In this document: positions 24,943-35,857 of the stretch, piece after piece | Numbering within the stretch: the first letter of the stretch is position 1 | How the letters are laid out: each line of letters opens with the position of its first letter | Assembly: GCF_000829515.1 (NCBI RefSeq) | Contig: NZ_JXRR01000014.1 | Span: 186,001-250,000, forward strand | DNA length: 64,000 nucleotides | Reading direction: 5' to 3' | Origin: Jeotgalibacillus campisalis | Lineage (GTDB): Bacteria; Bacillota; Bacilli; Bacillales; Jeotgalibacillaceae | Made by a program: the position numbers and the translations under genes | The notes under the pieces: model-generated | The model's database searches: none | What the model saw: only the letters and a program-made list of their open reading frames with translations | What the model was told of the DNA's origin: nothing

Positions 24943-26763
24943 ATGGGTAAAAATGAAGTAAGTCATTCAATTATGAACCGATTCAACTATTCAACCGATC
25001 AAGTAATCGAAAAACCATTTAACTGGATGCAGCTCTGGAGACTTTTAAGATACTTGAAGCCTTATTCAAAAAAATTGCTGCCCCTTTCCATCATAATGGT
25101 TCTAATCACAACTGCTATCCGTCTCGCAATCCCCATACTAATCGGTATCTATGTTATAGGCGAAGCAATTGAAAGTCAGGACCGCAATTTGCTGCTTATC
25201 CTGGTTGGGGTCATTGCGGCGTTGTACGTAATAAATTATTTGGCAAATATTTTCAGGATAAAATGGATGAATATACTGGGGCAAAGTGTGATATATGACC
25301 TGAGGAAACATTTATTTACTCACGTTCAGTGGCTGAGTAACCGTTTTTTTGATCAGCGTTCAGCAGGGTCCATATTGGTAAGAATTATGAACGATATTAA
25401 TTCTTTACAGGAGCTTTTTACAAACGGTGTCATCAATTTATTAATGGATGCTTTAATGCTGATCGGAATTTTTATTATCTTATTTACGATAAGCCCGGAA
25501 CTGGCACTGGCTGTTATGGTCATTCTTCCAATTATGTTTTTTATATCTACAAAATTAAGAAGACAAATTAGAAGATCGTGGCAAACAGTTCGTTTAAAAC
25601 AGTCAAAATTAAATTCCCACTTAAATGAAAGCCTTCAAGGAATTCGTGTTACGCAATCCTTTAATCAGGAAAATGAAAATGCTCAATTTTTCAATGGAGT
25701 TAATACGGAGACATTTGAAAGCTGGCGTGATGCGACGAAAAAAAATGCAACATTCAGACCTCTTGTTGAAATGACGAATGCAGTTGGATCTGCCATTTTA
25801 ATTTGGTATGGAGCTTCACTAATTCAATCAGGCAGGCTGGAACTGGGCGAACTTGTTTCTTTTGCCTTCCTTTTAGGGATGTTTTGGGAGCCTATTTCAC
25901 GACTTGGAATGGTGTACAACCAATTGTTAATGGGGATGGCTTCTTCTGAAAGAATTTTTGAATTTCTTGATGAACAGCCTAATGTTTCAGAGAAAAAGAA
26001 TGCAGTTCACCTTAATCAAATTAATGGAGATATTTCATTTGAAAAAGTAGATTTTGCCTACTCAAAAGATCGGAAGGCGCTAGATTCTGTTTCATTAGAA
26101 ATAAAAGCGGGAGAAACTGTCGCACTTGTAGGGCATACCGGATCCGGTAAAACTACAATTGCCAATTTAATCACCCGATTCTATGATCCTACAGGCGGGC
26201 TGATCAGAATGGATGGTCATGATCTCAAAGATGTATCTTTAAGAAGCCTGCGCTCTCAGATTTCGATTGTTCTTCAGGATACATTTATTTTCTCAGGTAC
26301 AATAAAGGAAAATATACGATTTGGTCATCCTAACGCAACAGACGAAGAAATTATTTCCGCGTCAAAGGCTGTCGGAGCAAACGTTTTTATCGAGAAGCTG
26401 CCCCATGGGTTTGATACCGAAGTAGAGGAGAGAGGGAATATACTTTCTGTTGGAGAAAGACAGCTGATTTCTTTTGCAAGAGCGCTGCTTGCAGACCCTC
26501 AAATTATTATTCTTGATGAAGCCACAGCTTCTATTGATACCGAGACTGAAGTTCAAATTCAAAAAGCATTAACAACTTTATTAAAGGGAAGAACTGCAAT
26601 AATTATTGCTCACAGATTATCTACTATCAGAGATTCTGACCGGATATATGTGCTTGATCACGGAAAGCTGATGGAGCATGGAAGTCATGATGATCTCATG
26701 AGTCAAGAAGGAATCTATAGCCATCTTGTTCAATCTCAATTCAATATACAAAAAGCATTGTAA
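24943..26763 (+). CDS. yknV: ABC exporter half-transporter (YknV-like)
   Basis: A 606-residue partner of yknU: N-terminal extension, six membrane helices, then an ATPase domain with Walker A GHTGSGKTT and a consensus Walker B IIILDEATASID with catalytic glutamate. Its signature motif reads LSVGERQL instead of LSGGQRQ. Thus the degenerate site combines YknU Walker B aspartate with YknV's altered signature, and the other site is canonical, as in the TM287/288 type. ATG at 24943 has the ribosome site GCGAGGTGA, which overlaps the yknU stop, so translation is probably coupled. Confidence 0.92.
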   Translation: MGKNEVSHSIMNRFNYSTDQVIEKPFNWMQLWRLLRYLKPYSKKLLPLSIIMVLITTAIRLAIPILIGIYVIGEAIESQDRNLLLILVGVIAALYVINYLANIFRIKWMNILGQSVIYDLRKHLFTHVQWLSNRFFDQRSAGSILVRIMNDINSLQELFTNGVINLLMDALMLIGIFIILFTISPELALAVMVILPIMFFISTKLRRQIRRSWQTVRLKQSKLNSHLNESLQGIRVTQSFNQENENAQFFNGVNTETFESWRDATKKNATFRPLVEMTNAVGSAILIWYGASLIQSGRLELGELVSFAFLLGMFWEPISRLGMVYNQLLMGMASSERIFEFLDEQPNVSEKKNAVHLNQINGDISFEKVDFAYSKDRKALDSVSLEIKAGETVALVGHTGSGKTTIANLITRFYDPTGGLIRMDGHDLKDVSLRSLRSQISIVLQDTFIFSGTIKENIRFGHPNATDEEIISASKAVGANVFIEKLPHGFDTEVEERGNILSVGERQLISFARALLADPQIIILDEATASIDTETEVQIQKALTTLLKGRTAIIIAHRLSTIRDSDRIYVLDHGKLMEHGSHDDLMSQEGIYSHLVQSQFNIQKAL

Positions 26764-26889
26764 CGGGAATAGATAATCAGGACACACAATAGATCCGGAA
26801 TGCGCCAGCTAAAATCCTGAGATGAAGATGAACCAATCATTCTTATTCCAGAGAATGCTTGAGTTAAAGACAAGAATCTACTAAAGAAT
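26764..26889. other. Non-coding start of the yknV-oxidase spacer
   Basis: No gene or clear signal is seen here. The rest of this 303-base spacer holds the yknV terminator, the Rex-like operator and the oxidase leader. Confidence 0.4.
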
Positions 26890-26923
26890 AAAAGCAGCTC
26901 AACGATCGTTGCAGCTGCTTTTA
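26890..26923 (+). terminator. Terminator after yknV
   Basis: AAAAGCAGCTCAACG pairs with CGTTGCAGCTGCTTTT with one bulged base; TTTTATTA follows. Confidence 0.8.
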
Positions 26924-26938
26924 TTATGAAAATATAGA

Positions 26939-26956
26939 TTGTGAATGATGTCACAA
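26939..26956. promoter_or_regulatory. Rex-type operator upstream of the bd-type oxidase
   Basis: TTGTGAATGATGTCACAA has perfect TTGTGA/TCACAA arms and differs by one base from the TTGTGAA-N4-TTCACAA Rex box of low-GC Gram-positives. It lies about 110 bases before the oxidase start codon. Rex, an NADH-sensing repressor, controls cydABCD in B. subtilis. The match is seen; regulation is inferred. Confidence 0.72.
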
Positions 26957-27066
26957 AATGTTCATGTTCAACACATCACAAACTGACTTTATATTTTATA
27001 ATTGTCTTTACGAAGTGATATAGTGGGTATAAGAGATAAGGGAAGAATTAAAGGAGGCGAAAGTCA

Positions 27067-28407
27067 TTGGAATTAGATAGCGTCATGCTGAGTCGAATTC
27101 TGACAGCAAGCACATTAATGTTCCATGCTATTTTTGCAACAGTTGGTGTGGGAATTCCGATATTTATTATGATTGCTGAGTTTTTAGGCATTAAGCGGAA
27201 AGATGCAGATCTATTGGTTTTAGCACGCAGATGGGCCAGAGGCTACACCATTACTGTAGCTGTTGGCGTTGTAACAGGGACAGCTATTGGTCTTCAATTA
27301 TCGTTGCTGTGGCCTAGTTTTATGCAATTAGCCGGACAGGTGATTGCTCTGCCATTATTTATGGAAACATTTGCATTCTTTTTTGAAGCGATCTTTCTTG
27401 GAATCTATTTATATACATGGGACCGTTTTAGCAACCGTTGGTATCACTGGCTTCTTACAATTCCTGTTGTGATCGGCTCGACATTATCAGCATTCTTTAT
27501 TACATCAGTAAATGCCTTTATGAATAATCCGCAGGGTTTTGATCTTGTAGACGGCGAGACAGTGAATATTCAGCCGCTTGCTGCTATGTTTAATCCTGCA
27601 ACCTGGCCTAAAGTGTTTCACGTGGTCATGTCGAGTTATATGACAGCAGCATTTATCCTGGCAGCAATTGCAGCGCTTGCCATTCTCCGTAAAAAAGGCT
27701 CTGATTATCACAAAAAAGCATTGCGCATAGCAATGGTCGCCGGTTTAGTCTTTGCTTCTGGCACAGCCCTTGCCGGAGACTTGTCAGCAAAATATTTGGC
27801 TGAATATCAGCCGGAGAAGCTGGCAGCAGCGGAATGGCATTTTGAAACAGAAACAAATGCTGATCTAATCGTATTTGGGACAATAAATGAAGAAGGGGAA
27901 GTAAGCAACGCGCTTCGCATTCCTGGCATGCTGAGCTTCCTGTCAGGTAATTCATTTGATACGGAAGTAATTGGTCTTAATGAATTCCCTGAAGAAGAGC
28001 AGCCGCCGCTTTGGATACATTATGCATTTGATATAATGGTAGGAATAGGGATGTTTTCATTATTGATCTCCGGTATATTTATTGTCCTTATGCTGTTTAA
28101 AAGGTTTAATGAATGGAACAAACCATTACTGTGGTCTATTGTAGCCAGCGGACCTCTTGCCATGATCGCGATCGAATGCGGCTGGGTACTGGCTGAGGTA
28201 GGTCGCCAGCCTTGGATATTGAGAGGTTTTATGACAGTTGAAGAGGGCGCAACAACCTCTGGAGATGTGGGAATTGCACTAATAATGTTTATCCTGCTGT
28301 ATATCGTTCTAGCTATATTCACCGTAACGGTCTTAACAAAAATGTTTAAGAACAGACCTCCAGAAGCAGAAGTGGAAAAACGGTATCCGAATGGCTGGGT
28401 TGAATAA
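27067..28407 (+). CDS. cydA: Cytochrome bd-type quinol oxidase subunit I (YthA/CIO-like)
   Basis: A 446-residue CydA-family protein with about nine membrane helices. The N-terminal heme-ligand histidine lies in LMFHAIFATVGVGIP (about residue 19), another in KVFHVVMSSYMTA, and the GRQPW motif follows in the C-terminal half. The quinol loop is short and the sequence around it (HFETETNADLIVFG) looks closer to B. subtilis YthA and cyanide-insensitive oxidases than to classical CydA. It transfers electrons from quinol to oxygen in the membrane. The TTG start has an AAAGGAGG ribosome site. A Rex-like operator lies upstream. Confidence 0.88.
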   Translation: MELDSVMLSRILTASTLMFHAIFATVGVGIPIFIMIAEFLGIKRKDADLLVLARRWARGYTITVAVGVVTGTAIGLQLSLLWPSFMQLAGQVIALPLFMETFAFFFEAIFLGIYLYTWDRFSNRWYHWLLTIPVVIGSTLSAFFITSVNAFMNNPQGFDLVDGETVNIQPLAAMFNPATWPKVFHVVMSSYMTAAFILAAIAALAILRKKGSDYHKKALRIAMVAGLVFASGTALAGDLSAKYLAEYQPEKLAAAEWHFETETNADLIVFGTINEEGEVSNALRIPGMLSFLSGNSFDTEVIGLNEFPEEEQPPLWIHYAFDIMVGIGMFSLLISGIFIVLMLFKRFNEWNKPLLWSIVASGPLAMIAIECGWVLAEVGRQPWILRGFMTVEEGATTSGDVGIALIMFILLYIVLAIFTVTVLTKMFKNRPPEAEVEKRYPNGWVE

Positions 28408-28542
28408 AAGTATTCGATATCTGTTTCCTCTGTTGGAAGCTTAAGCAAGGCAGAAAGTACTTTTAGAACGTAAGTAATTTTTGAGGAATTGAAATGGGGG
28501 TGTCCTCGCCCCCTATCCTAACTTACATAAGGAGGATGTTAT

Positions 28543-29556
28543 ATGAGCTTGGAAGTATTGGGAATTACAGTACTTTGGGTTTTTCTATATGGATATCTAA
28601 TTATTGCTTCAATCGATTTTGGTGCCGGTTTTTTTGCTTACTATGCACGAGTTACAAAGCGTGAACATATTATGAGCAAATTGATTAGCCGTTACTTATC
28701 ACCGGTATGGGAAGTAACAAACGTATTTTTTGTCTTTTTTTTCGTCGGATTAATTGGGTTCTTTCCTGATACGGCGTATTATCTCGGCACAGCACTCCTG
28801 CTGCCGGGCAGTGTAGCAATTATTCTCTTATCCATCCGTGGCGCGTTTTATGCTTTCGGAAATTACGGTGTAAGCAATAATACCTTCTTTCTTTTTCTTT
28901 ATGGCGCCACGGGTCTTCTAATTCCCGCGGCTCTATCTACGGCATTAACAATATCAGAAGGTGGATTTTTGGAAGAAACAGAAAACGGGGTTGTATTTCT
29001 TGCGGGCGAATTGTTTACTAGCTTTTATTCCTGGAGCGTAGTATTACTTGCGATTGTTTCTGTTCTCTATATTAGTGCAAGCTTTTTAACTTTTTATGCT
29101 GATCGTGCAGAGGATGCTGATTCCCGTGAAATACTGCGGAAGTTTTCGCTGTTCTGGAGTGCGCCAACGATATTAGCAAGCTTTCTCGTATTCCTTTCTT
29201 TACAGCAGCATAATCCGGAACATTTTGAAAAAGCGCTTGATTTATGGTGGATGTTTGGTTTGTCCTTTGTCTTTTTCTTAATAGCAACCATTCTTGTCTA
29301 CATGAAAAAAAATTACGGCATCGCTTTTATTTCAGTTATGCTTCAATTTTTCTTTGCTTTTTTTGGCTACGGTGCTTCTCATCTGCCATATATCGTATAC
29401 CCATATGTAACGATTACTGGCAGTGTAGTCAATGAAACAATGGGAACGGCCTTAATAGTGGTGTTTATAGCAGGTTTACTTCTTCTGATCCCATCCTTGT
29501 TTTTACTAATGAGATTATTTTTATTTGATGCTGATTATGTTAAAGGCAAAAAATAA
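28543..29556 (+). CDS. cydB: Cytochrome bd-type quinol oxidase subunit II (YthB/CIO-like)
   Basis: A 337-residue CydB-family membrane protein with about eight to nine helices, the obligatory partner of subunit I. It begins ITVLWVFLYGYLIIASIDFGAG, characteristic of the family, and has FVGLIGFFPDTAYYLG and a helix-rich C-terminus. It has an ideal AAGGAGGATG ribosome site. It follows subunit I by 135 bases; that gap holds a GGGGG/CCCCC hairpin (about 28496-28514) without a T run. No cydC or cydD assembly transporter genes are adjacent, unlike in the B. subtilis cydABCD operon. Confidence 0.88.
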   Translation: MSLEVLGITVLWVFLYGYLIIASIDFGAGFFAYYARVTKREHIMSKLISRYLSPVWEVTNVFFVFFFVGLIGFFPDTAYYLGTALLLPGSVAIILLSIRGAFYAFGNYGVSNNTFFLFLYGATGLLIPAALSTALTISEGGFLEETENGVVFLAGELFTSFYSWSVVLLAIVSVLYISASFLTFYADRAEDADSREILRKFSLFWSAPTILASFLVFLSLQQHNPEHFEKALDLWWMFGLSFVFFLIATILVYMKKNYGIAFISVMLQFFFAFFGYGASHLPYIVYPYVTITGSVVNETMGTALIVVFIAGLLLLIPSLFLLMRLFLFDADYVKGKK

Positions 29557-29610
29557 TAATATATATGGTAAAATGGTAAAAACGAAGCAAGAATTAATGG
29601 GGGAGTATTT

Positions 29611-30276
29611 GTGAAAAAAGAGTTTGTCGTGATCGGATTAGGCCGCTTTGGCGGAAGCATTGTCCGGGAGTTGGTTGAACAAGGCATGGAAGTGATGGCG
29701 ATTGATAAATTCGAAGATAAGATAGACGAATTTGCAAATATTGCAACACATGCTGTGATGGCGGATTCAACTGACGAATCTGTCTTAAGAAGCCTGGGGA
29801 TTAGAAACTTTGATCATGTTATTGTTGCAATAGGGGATGATATTCAGGCAAGTATATTGACGACCTTAATGCTTAAAGAAATTGGTGTGAAAAAAATTAC
29901 AGTTAAAGCTCAGAATGATTACCATGAGAAAGTCTTAAGAAGAATTGGAGCAGATAAAGTCGTTCATCCGGAGAGGGATATGGGCAAAAGAATTGCTCAT
30001 AACATCGTATCCAATAATGTACTTGATTATCTGGAGCTCTCAGATGAGCACTCGATTGTAGAGATTGTGGCAAACGACTTATTAATTGGCAACACTATTA
30101 TCGGTCTGGATATTCGTGCGCAATATGGAATTAATATTGTGGCAATAAAAAGAAAAGATGATATTATTGTTTCCCCACAGGCAACCGATGAAATTCAAGC
30201 AGATGATATTTTGATCGTCATTGGAGCAGATACAGATATCAACAGATTTGAGAAAAAAGTGATGCAGAGTTCTTAA
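29611..30276 (+). CDS. ktrC: Potassium uptake regulatory subunit KtrC (RCK protein)
   Basis: A 221-residue cytosolic RCK protein, the same length as B. subtilis KtrC (YkqB). The N-terminal nucleotide-binding RCK_N domain begins VIGLGRFGGSIVREL with a GxGxxG loop and has VMADSTDESVL. The RCK_C domain covers the last 80 residues (EIVANDLLIGNTIIGLDIRAQYGI). It gates the KtrD membrane channel for potassium and binds ATP/ADP and c-di-AMP. It stands beside rnjA, as in B. subtilis. The GTG start follows GGGGGAG. No ktrD is in the window. Together with darB it makes two c-di-AMP receptor genes here. Confidence 0.94.
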   Translation: MKKEFVVIGLGRFGGSIVRELVEQGMEVMAIDKFEDKIDEFANIATHAVMADSTDESVLRSLGIRNFDHVIVAIGDDIQASILTTLMLKEIGVKKITVKAQNDYHEKVLRRIGADKVVHPERDMGKRIAHNIVSNNVLDYLELSDEHSIVEIVANDLLIGNTIIGLDIRAQYGINIVAIKRKDDIIVSPQATDEIQADDILIVIGADTDINRFEKKVMQSS

Positions 30277-30395
30277 TGAAGCAAGATTGAGCATCAATAG
30301 ATTTAATTAAGGATGTCCCTATTTTGAGGACGTTCTTTCTTTTTGACAGAACTACTTTTTTAAATAAGAATGTGTGAATATCTAAGATAACCATA

Positions 30396-30436
30396 AATAA
30401 AAGCCACTATTCATTCCTTGGAATGAATAGTGGCTA
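30396..30436 (-). terminator. Terminator after rnjA (minus strand)
   Basis: A 15-bp stem, AGCCACTATTCATTCC pairing with GGAATGAATAGTGGCT. On the minus strand it is followed by TTTTATTTATGG. Confidence 0.82.
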
Positions 30437-30453
30437 TTGTTCGTTTAGAGATA

Positions 30454-32121
30454 TCAAACTTCCATGATAATTGGTAAGATCATTGGACGTCGTTTAGTCT
30501 TCTCGTAAAGAAAAGGCTCGAGAGTATCCGTAATTTCATTCTTAATTTCAGACCATTGCGTGGTTTTTCTAGATAAAACTTTATTTAAATGCTTGTGAAT
30601 AAGAGATTGTGCCTGGTGAATTAATTCACCTGACTCTCGCATATAAACAAATCCGCGGGAAATCAAATCAGGTCCTGAAGAGATCCTGTGGTCTTTCATA
30701 TTAATGCTGACTACGACAACCACTAAACCTTCTTCTGATAAAAGTCTGCGATCGCGTAAAACAATATTTCCTATATCACCAATTCCGCTTCCGTCGATAT
30801 AAACAGAGCCGGAAGTAACCTTACCTGCCACATTGGCTTCATTGCTGCTTAGTGCCAATACGTCGCCGTTATCCATCACAAAGCAATTTTCCTCAGGGAC
30901 GTCACAATCGACAGCTAATGATACATGCGTTTTCTGCATTCTATATTCACCGTGGATTGGCACAAAAAACTTAGGCTGAATTAACCGAATCATAAGCTTT
31001 TGTTCTTCCTGAGAACCATGTCCGGAAGTGTGTATATCACTCAGCGGACCATGTATGACATCGGCCCCAGCACGATAAAGCAAGTTAATTGTACGGTTTA
31101 CACTAATTGTGTTTCCTGGGATTGGTGAGGACGAGAATACTACTGTATCACCAGGGATAATTTGAATCTGACGATGTGTACTGTTAGCGATTCGTGAAAG
31201 AGCTGCCATAGGTTCTCCCTGACTGCCTGTACAAAGTATTACTACTTTGTCTGCCGGAAGCCTGTTTAAAGTATGAGCATCGATAAATGTATCTTTAGGA
31301 GCCCTGATATAGCCCAGTTCATGGCCAATTGCAATCGCATTGTCCATGCTGCGCCCAAAGACGGCAACCTTTCTGCCAAACTTAACTGCAGCTTCAGTTA
31401 CTTGCTGAAGTCTGTAGATATTCGATGCGAAAGTGGCAAAAATAATTCTGCCGTTTACTTTACGAAATATTTCATCAATGCTTTCGCCGACTTTACGTTC
31501 GGACATTGTAAAATTCGGTACCTCACTATTTGTGCTGTCAGATAAAAGAGCGAGAACCCCTTCTTTTCCGATCTCTGCCATTTTTGTTAAATTGGCGGGC
31601 TCACCGACAGGGGTAAAGTCGAACTTAAAGTCTCCTGTGTGAACAATATTGCCCGGGGGGGTTTTTACCACTACTCCGTAAGAGTCGGGAATACTATGTG
31701 TCGTTCTGAAAAAACTTACAGCTGTTTTTCGAAATTTAATAACATCATCTTCCCCAATAGGATGAAGTTTAGCATTTCGCAGCAGTCCGTGTTCTTCCAA
31801 TTTGTTTTTCAAAAGTCCTAATGCAAGCTTTCCGCCATAAACGGGAATATTGATCTTCCTTAGAAGATAAGGGATGCCTCCGATATGATCTTCATGGCCG
31901 TGCGTGATAAAAAGACCTTTAATTTTATCAGCGTTTTTTTCTAAGTAAGTGTAGTCTGGAATAACATAATCAATACCTAAAAGTTCATCCTCCGGAAATT
32001 TTATTCCGGCATCAATTAAGATAATTTCATCTTGAAATTGGACCCCATAGGTATTTTTTCCGATTTCCCCCATACCGCCGAGGGCAAACACTGCGGTCTG
32101 GTCATTTTTTACAAATTTCAT
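30454..32121 (-). CDS. rnjA: Ribonuclease J1
   Basis: A 555-residue RNase J of the metallo-beta-lactamase/beta-CASP family, the same length as B. subtilis RNase J1 (YkqC). The zinc site [10 protein letters not shown] is at residues 73-82, with [19 protein letters not shown], and a C-terminal [10 protein letters not shown] beta-CASP histidine motif. It has 5'-3' exonuclease and endonuclease activity and drives bulk mRNA decay in the cytoplasm. It is transcribed with rpoY, whose stop codon is 3 bases before its start, as in B. subtilis. Confidence 0.97.
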   Translation of the reverse strand: MKFVKNDQTAVFALGGMGEIGKNTYGVQFQDEIILIDAGIKFPEDELLGIDYVIPDYTYLEKNADKIKGLFITHGHEDHIGGIPYLLRKINIPVYGGKLALGLLKNKLEEHGLLRNAKLHPIGEDDVIKFRKTAVSFFRTTHSIPDSYGVVVKTPPGNIVHTGDFKFDFTPVGEPANLTKMAEIGKEGVLALLSDSTNSEVPNFTMSERKVGESIDEIFRKVNGRIIFATFASNIYRLQQVTEAAVKFGRKVAVFGRSMDNAIAIGHELGYIRAPKDTFIDAHTLNRLPADKVVILCTGSQGEPMAALSRIANSTHRQIQIIPGDTVVFSSSPIPGNTISVNRTINLLYRAGADVIHGPLSDIHTSGHGSQEEQKLMIRLIQPKFFVPIHGEYRMQKTHVSLAVDCDVPEENCFVMDNGDVLALSSNEANVAGKVTSGSVYIDGSGIGDIGNIVLRDRRLLSEEGLVVVVVSINMKDHRISSGPDLISRGFVYMRESGELIHQAQSLIHKHLNKVLSRKTTQWSEIKNEITDTLEPFLYEKTKRRPMILPIIMEV

Positions 32122-32124
32122 TAC

Positions 32125-32337
32125 TTAAAGCTGCTCCAGCTTGTAGTTTTCATGATTTTGTTCATACTCAAGATATTTGCCCTCTAGTTTTTGAACCATC
32201 TCGATGTTATAGTCCCGATCTTTAAGCTTTAAACGTACGTCCATTTCAGAATCAGCTTCTAAAAAGAGTGTTTGTGTTTTTTCTCTTACCGGTACTTCTT
32301 TAGCACTTACCTGATAATACACTTTATAAATCATCAT
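32125..32337 (-). CDS. rpoY: RNA polymerase epsilon subunit
   Basis: A 70-residue acidic protein matching B. subtilis RpoY (YkzG): IYKVYYQVSAKEVPVREKTQTLFLEADSE and a C-terminal DRDYNIEMVQKL. The epsilon subunit binds RNA polymerase near the active-site jaw in low-GC Gram-positives and resembles a phage inhibitor. It is always next to rnjA, as here. The start has GGAGAG upstream; two ATG codons are in tandem and the second could equally be used. It heads the rpoY-rnjA operon on the minus strand. Confidence 0.94.
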   Translation of the reverse strand: MMIYKVYYQVSAKEVPVREKTQTLFLEADSEMDVRLKLKDRDYNIEMVQKLEGKYLEYEQNHENYKLEQL

Positions 32338-32460
32338 AATCTCTCCTTCAACTAATAAAACTTATTTAACGCCTTGAACATGTTGTCCTCAGCTTTTACT
32401 CAACCAGCTAATGTTAATAGCAAAATTCTGCATTCTTCTATCATAACCCTTTAACATAAA

Positions 32461-32493
32461 GAACAGCCCTCCTGAATATGAAGGGCTTTACAG
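32461..32493 (-). terminator. Terminator-like hairpin after the 23-codon gene (minus strand)
   Basis: AGCCCT pairs with AGGGCT around a loop of about 11 bases; on the minus strand GTTCTTTATG follows. The T tract is poor, so termination into rpoY is probably incomplete. Confidence 0.45.
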
Positions 32494-32497
32494 GGGC

Positions 32498-32569
32498 CTA
32501 GGCAATAGTCTTTTTACGTAGCATGTCTCTCCACTGTCGTGCAAGCTTTTTTCGTAGCTTCTTCAACAT
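32498..32569 (-). CDS. Very small basic peptide, 23 residues, with its own expression signals
   Basis: The minus strand has an ATG with an ideal AAGGAGTGAT ribosome site 9 bases upstream and a 23-codon frame. The product starts MLKKLRKKLARQWRDML and ends in KKTIA. Ten of 23 residues are lysine or arginine, and leucines and tryptophan fall on one face, so it should form a cationic amphipathic helix. A promoter lies just upstream (32591-32619) and a hairpin just downstream. I do not recognise a family. It could be a small regulatory or ribosome- or membrane-binding peptide, or a leader for rpoY. The four aligned signals make it more than a chance frame. Confidence 0.6.
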   Translation of the reverse strand: MLKKLRKKLARQWRDMLRKKTIA

Positions 32570-32590
32570 TGCGGATCACTCCTTATCATT

Positions 32591-32619
32591 ATAATACTCG
32601 TTTTCCTGCATTATGTAAA
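32591..32619 (-). promoter_or_regulatory. Sigma-A promoter of the 23-codon gene (minus strand)
   Basis: On the minus strand TTTACA, a 17-base spacer, TATTAT (an overlapping TATAAT at 20-base spacing is also present). The start site would fall just at the ribosome site, giving a very short leader. Confidence 0.6.
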
Positions 32620-32752
32620 GACAAGCCGCTTGACAACGCTCATCCATGCTGCATGTCATATGCACATTTAAAAGGAGTGGATCAAAATAAAGAGAACTCT
32701 CTGAAAAAAGACCTTTTAGACAAGCTGGCGGCAAGACAGCAATCGCCCTTAT

Positions 32753-33307
32753 CTATCTCTCGAGCGGGATAGCCCCTGCAGGTTCGTAGTAAGGATCCTG
32801 CAGATTAATATGGTCATAAAACATAATTCCATTTAAGTGATCAATTTCATGCTGGACTGCAATTGAAGCCAAACCTCTAAGGCGCAGTTTAACCGGACTG
32901 CCTTCTAAATCAAAACCCGTAACGGTTACACGTGAATGTCGGTGAACATAGCCTGGGATGTTGCGGTCAACGGACAGGCAGCCTTCTCCAGATGTCAAAT
33001 AGGACTTTTCAACAGAATGGCTGATGATTTTAGGATTGAAGAGTGCGTAACTGTGCAAATCTCCTTTACCATCTTCTAAATGAACAGCAAACATTCTTTT
33101 AGATATATTTATTTGAGGAGCTGCAATCCCGATGCCTGCTCTCAATCCGAATTTTTGAGCGATCTCGGGGTTTTGGCTATTCATTACATATTGAAGCAAA
33201 TCAGATAAGGTTTTTTTATCTTCACGAGAGGGGGGAAGCGGTACTTCTTTTGCTACTTCTCGTAATGTCGGGTGCCCATCCCGGATTATATCTTCCATTT
33301 TAATCAT
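32753..33307 (-). CDS. def: Peptide deformylase
   Basis: A 184-residue type II peptide deformylase. The three family motifs are GIGIAAPQ (residue 58 on), GEGCLSVDR with metal ligand C110, and QHEIDHLNG with H153, E154 and H157. It removes the formyl group from nascent proteins at the ribosome. B. subtilis DefB (YkrB, 184 residues) occupies the same place before ykyA. The start ATG has AGGAGG 7 bases upstream. Insertions in the N-terminal third (NSQNPEIAQKFGLRAG) are typical of the Gram-positive form. Confidence 0.96.
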   Translation of the reverse strand: MIKMEDIIRDGHPTLREVAKEVPLPPSREDKKTLSDLLQYVMNSQNPEIAQKFGLRAGIGIAAPQINISKRMFAVHLEDGKGDLHSYALFNPKIISHSVEKSYLTSGEGCLSVDRNIPGYVHRHSRVTVTGFDLEGSPVKLRLRGLASIAVQHEIDHLNGIMFYDHINLQDPYYEPAGAIPLER

Positions 33308-33518
33308 ATGAAATCCTCCTGATATTTAACTAATCACAAGCCTCTAATTGTCACGTAAAGCAATTAGAGTAATCATATCAAAGTTTTATTAAGAAAAAAA
33401 TAGATGGGAGCAGAATTAAACAGTGTCTTAATAGTGAAAGTAATGTAAAAATCATTGCGTATTGATTTAATCACCTATACTATTATAATAGTCAATATCT
33501 CAAGGGGGTACATAGATC

Positions 33519-34160
33519 GTGAAGAAATCTATTTTAACAGGAACCGTTTTATCTTCTTTTTTCCTTGCTGGCTGTGTCTTTGGAGGTTCACCGGAAGAAG
33601 ATATTACAGAAGTCCTGGATTCTACCGTGGAAAAAGAACAGGAATACGTCGATTCACAAGAGCCTATCAAAGCACTGGAGCAGGAAGAGCAAGAATTATT
33701 TACTAATGTTATGTCTTTAGATATGGAAGAGTTTGAGGAAATTGAATCGCTGGCTGATGAAGCTTTAGAAAACTTAGATCAGCGGGAAGAACATATTTCA
33801 ACTGAGGCAGATTCAATGCAGGAAGCAGAAGAAGAGTTTATGGCAATTGAAGATTCAGTACAGGACCTTGAAGATGAAGCGCTAAAAGCTCATGTAGAGG
33901 AAATGGTAACTACTATGACAGAGCGTTATGAGCTCCACAGTGAGTTTGTTGACCAATACATGACAGGCATTGAATATGACCGGGAGTTGTATACAATGCT
34001 TAAAGATTCAGAGCTTGAACTGGAAGAGCTGGAAGGTCAAATTGAAAAGATCAATTCACAATACAGCACAATAACAGAAAAAAATGAAGCGTTTAACGGT
34101 AAAACAGATGATTATAATGAATTAAAAAGCGAATATTACAGCATGATTGAAGAAGAGTAG
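33519..34160 (+). CDS. ykyA: YkyA-like acidic lipoprotein
   Basis: A 213-residue lipoprotein. The signal sequence MKKSILTGTVLSSFFLAGC ends with lipobox LAGC, the lipidated cysteine being residue 19. The mature part is very acidic and almost entirely helical with heptad-like leucines and glutamates, suggesting a long coiled coil on the outer face of the membrane. It corresponds to B. subtilis YkyA, described as a putative cell-wall binding lipoprotein and located between defB and pdhA there too. The function is unknown. The GTG start follows AAGGGGGT. Confidence 0.88.
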   Translation: MKKSILTGTVLSSFFLAGCVFGGSPEEDITEVLDSTVEKEQEYVDSQEPIKALEQEEQELFTNVMSLDMEEFEEIESLADEALENLDQREEHISTEADSMQEAEEEFMAIEDSVQDLEDEALKAHVEEMVTTMTERYELHSEFVDQYMTGIEYDRELYTMLKDSELELEELEGQIEKINSQYSTITEKNEAFNGKTDDYNELKSEYYSMIEEE

Positions 34161-34178
34161 GGGCCCCCTGCTTTTTTT
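34157..34178 (+). terminator. Terminator overlapping the ykyA stop codon
   Basis: GTAGGG pairs with CCCTGC around a short loop, followed by seven T. The stem begins at the stop codon. Confidence 0.6.
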
Positions 34179-35854
<1,676 letters not shown>

Positions 35855-35857
35855 GCC

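Noticed and set aside
32677-32772. Plus-strand 31-codon frame (GTG start) with a basic, helical product next to def
   Set aside because: The Shine-Dalgarno AAAGGAG touches the GTG with no spacing, the -10 box is poor and the end overlaps def; not enough for a gene call.
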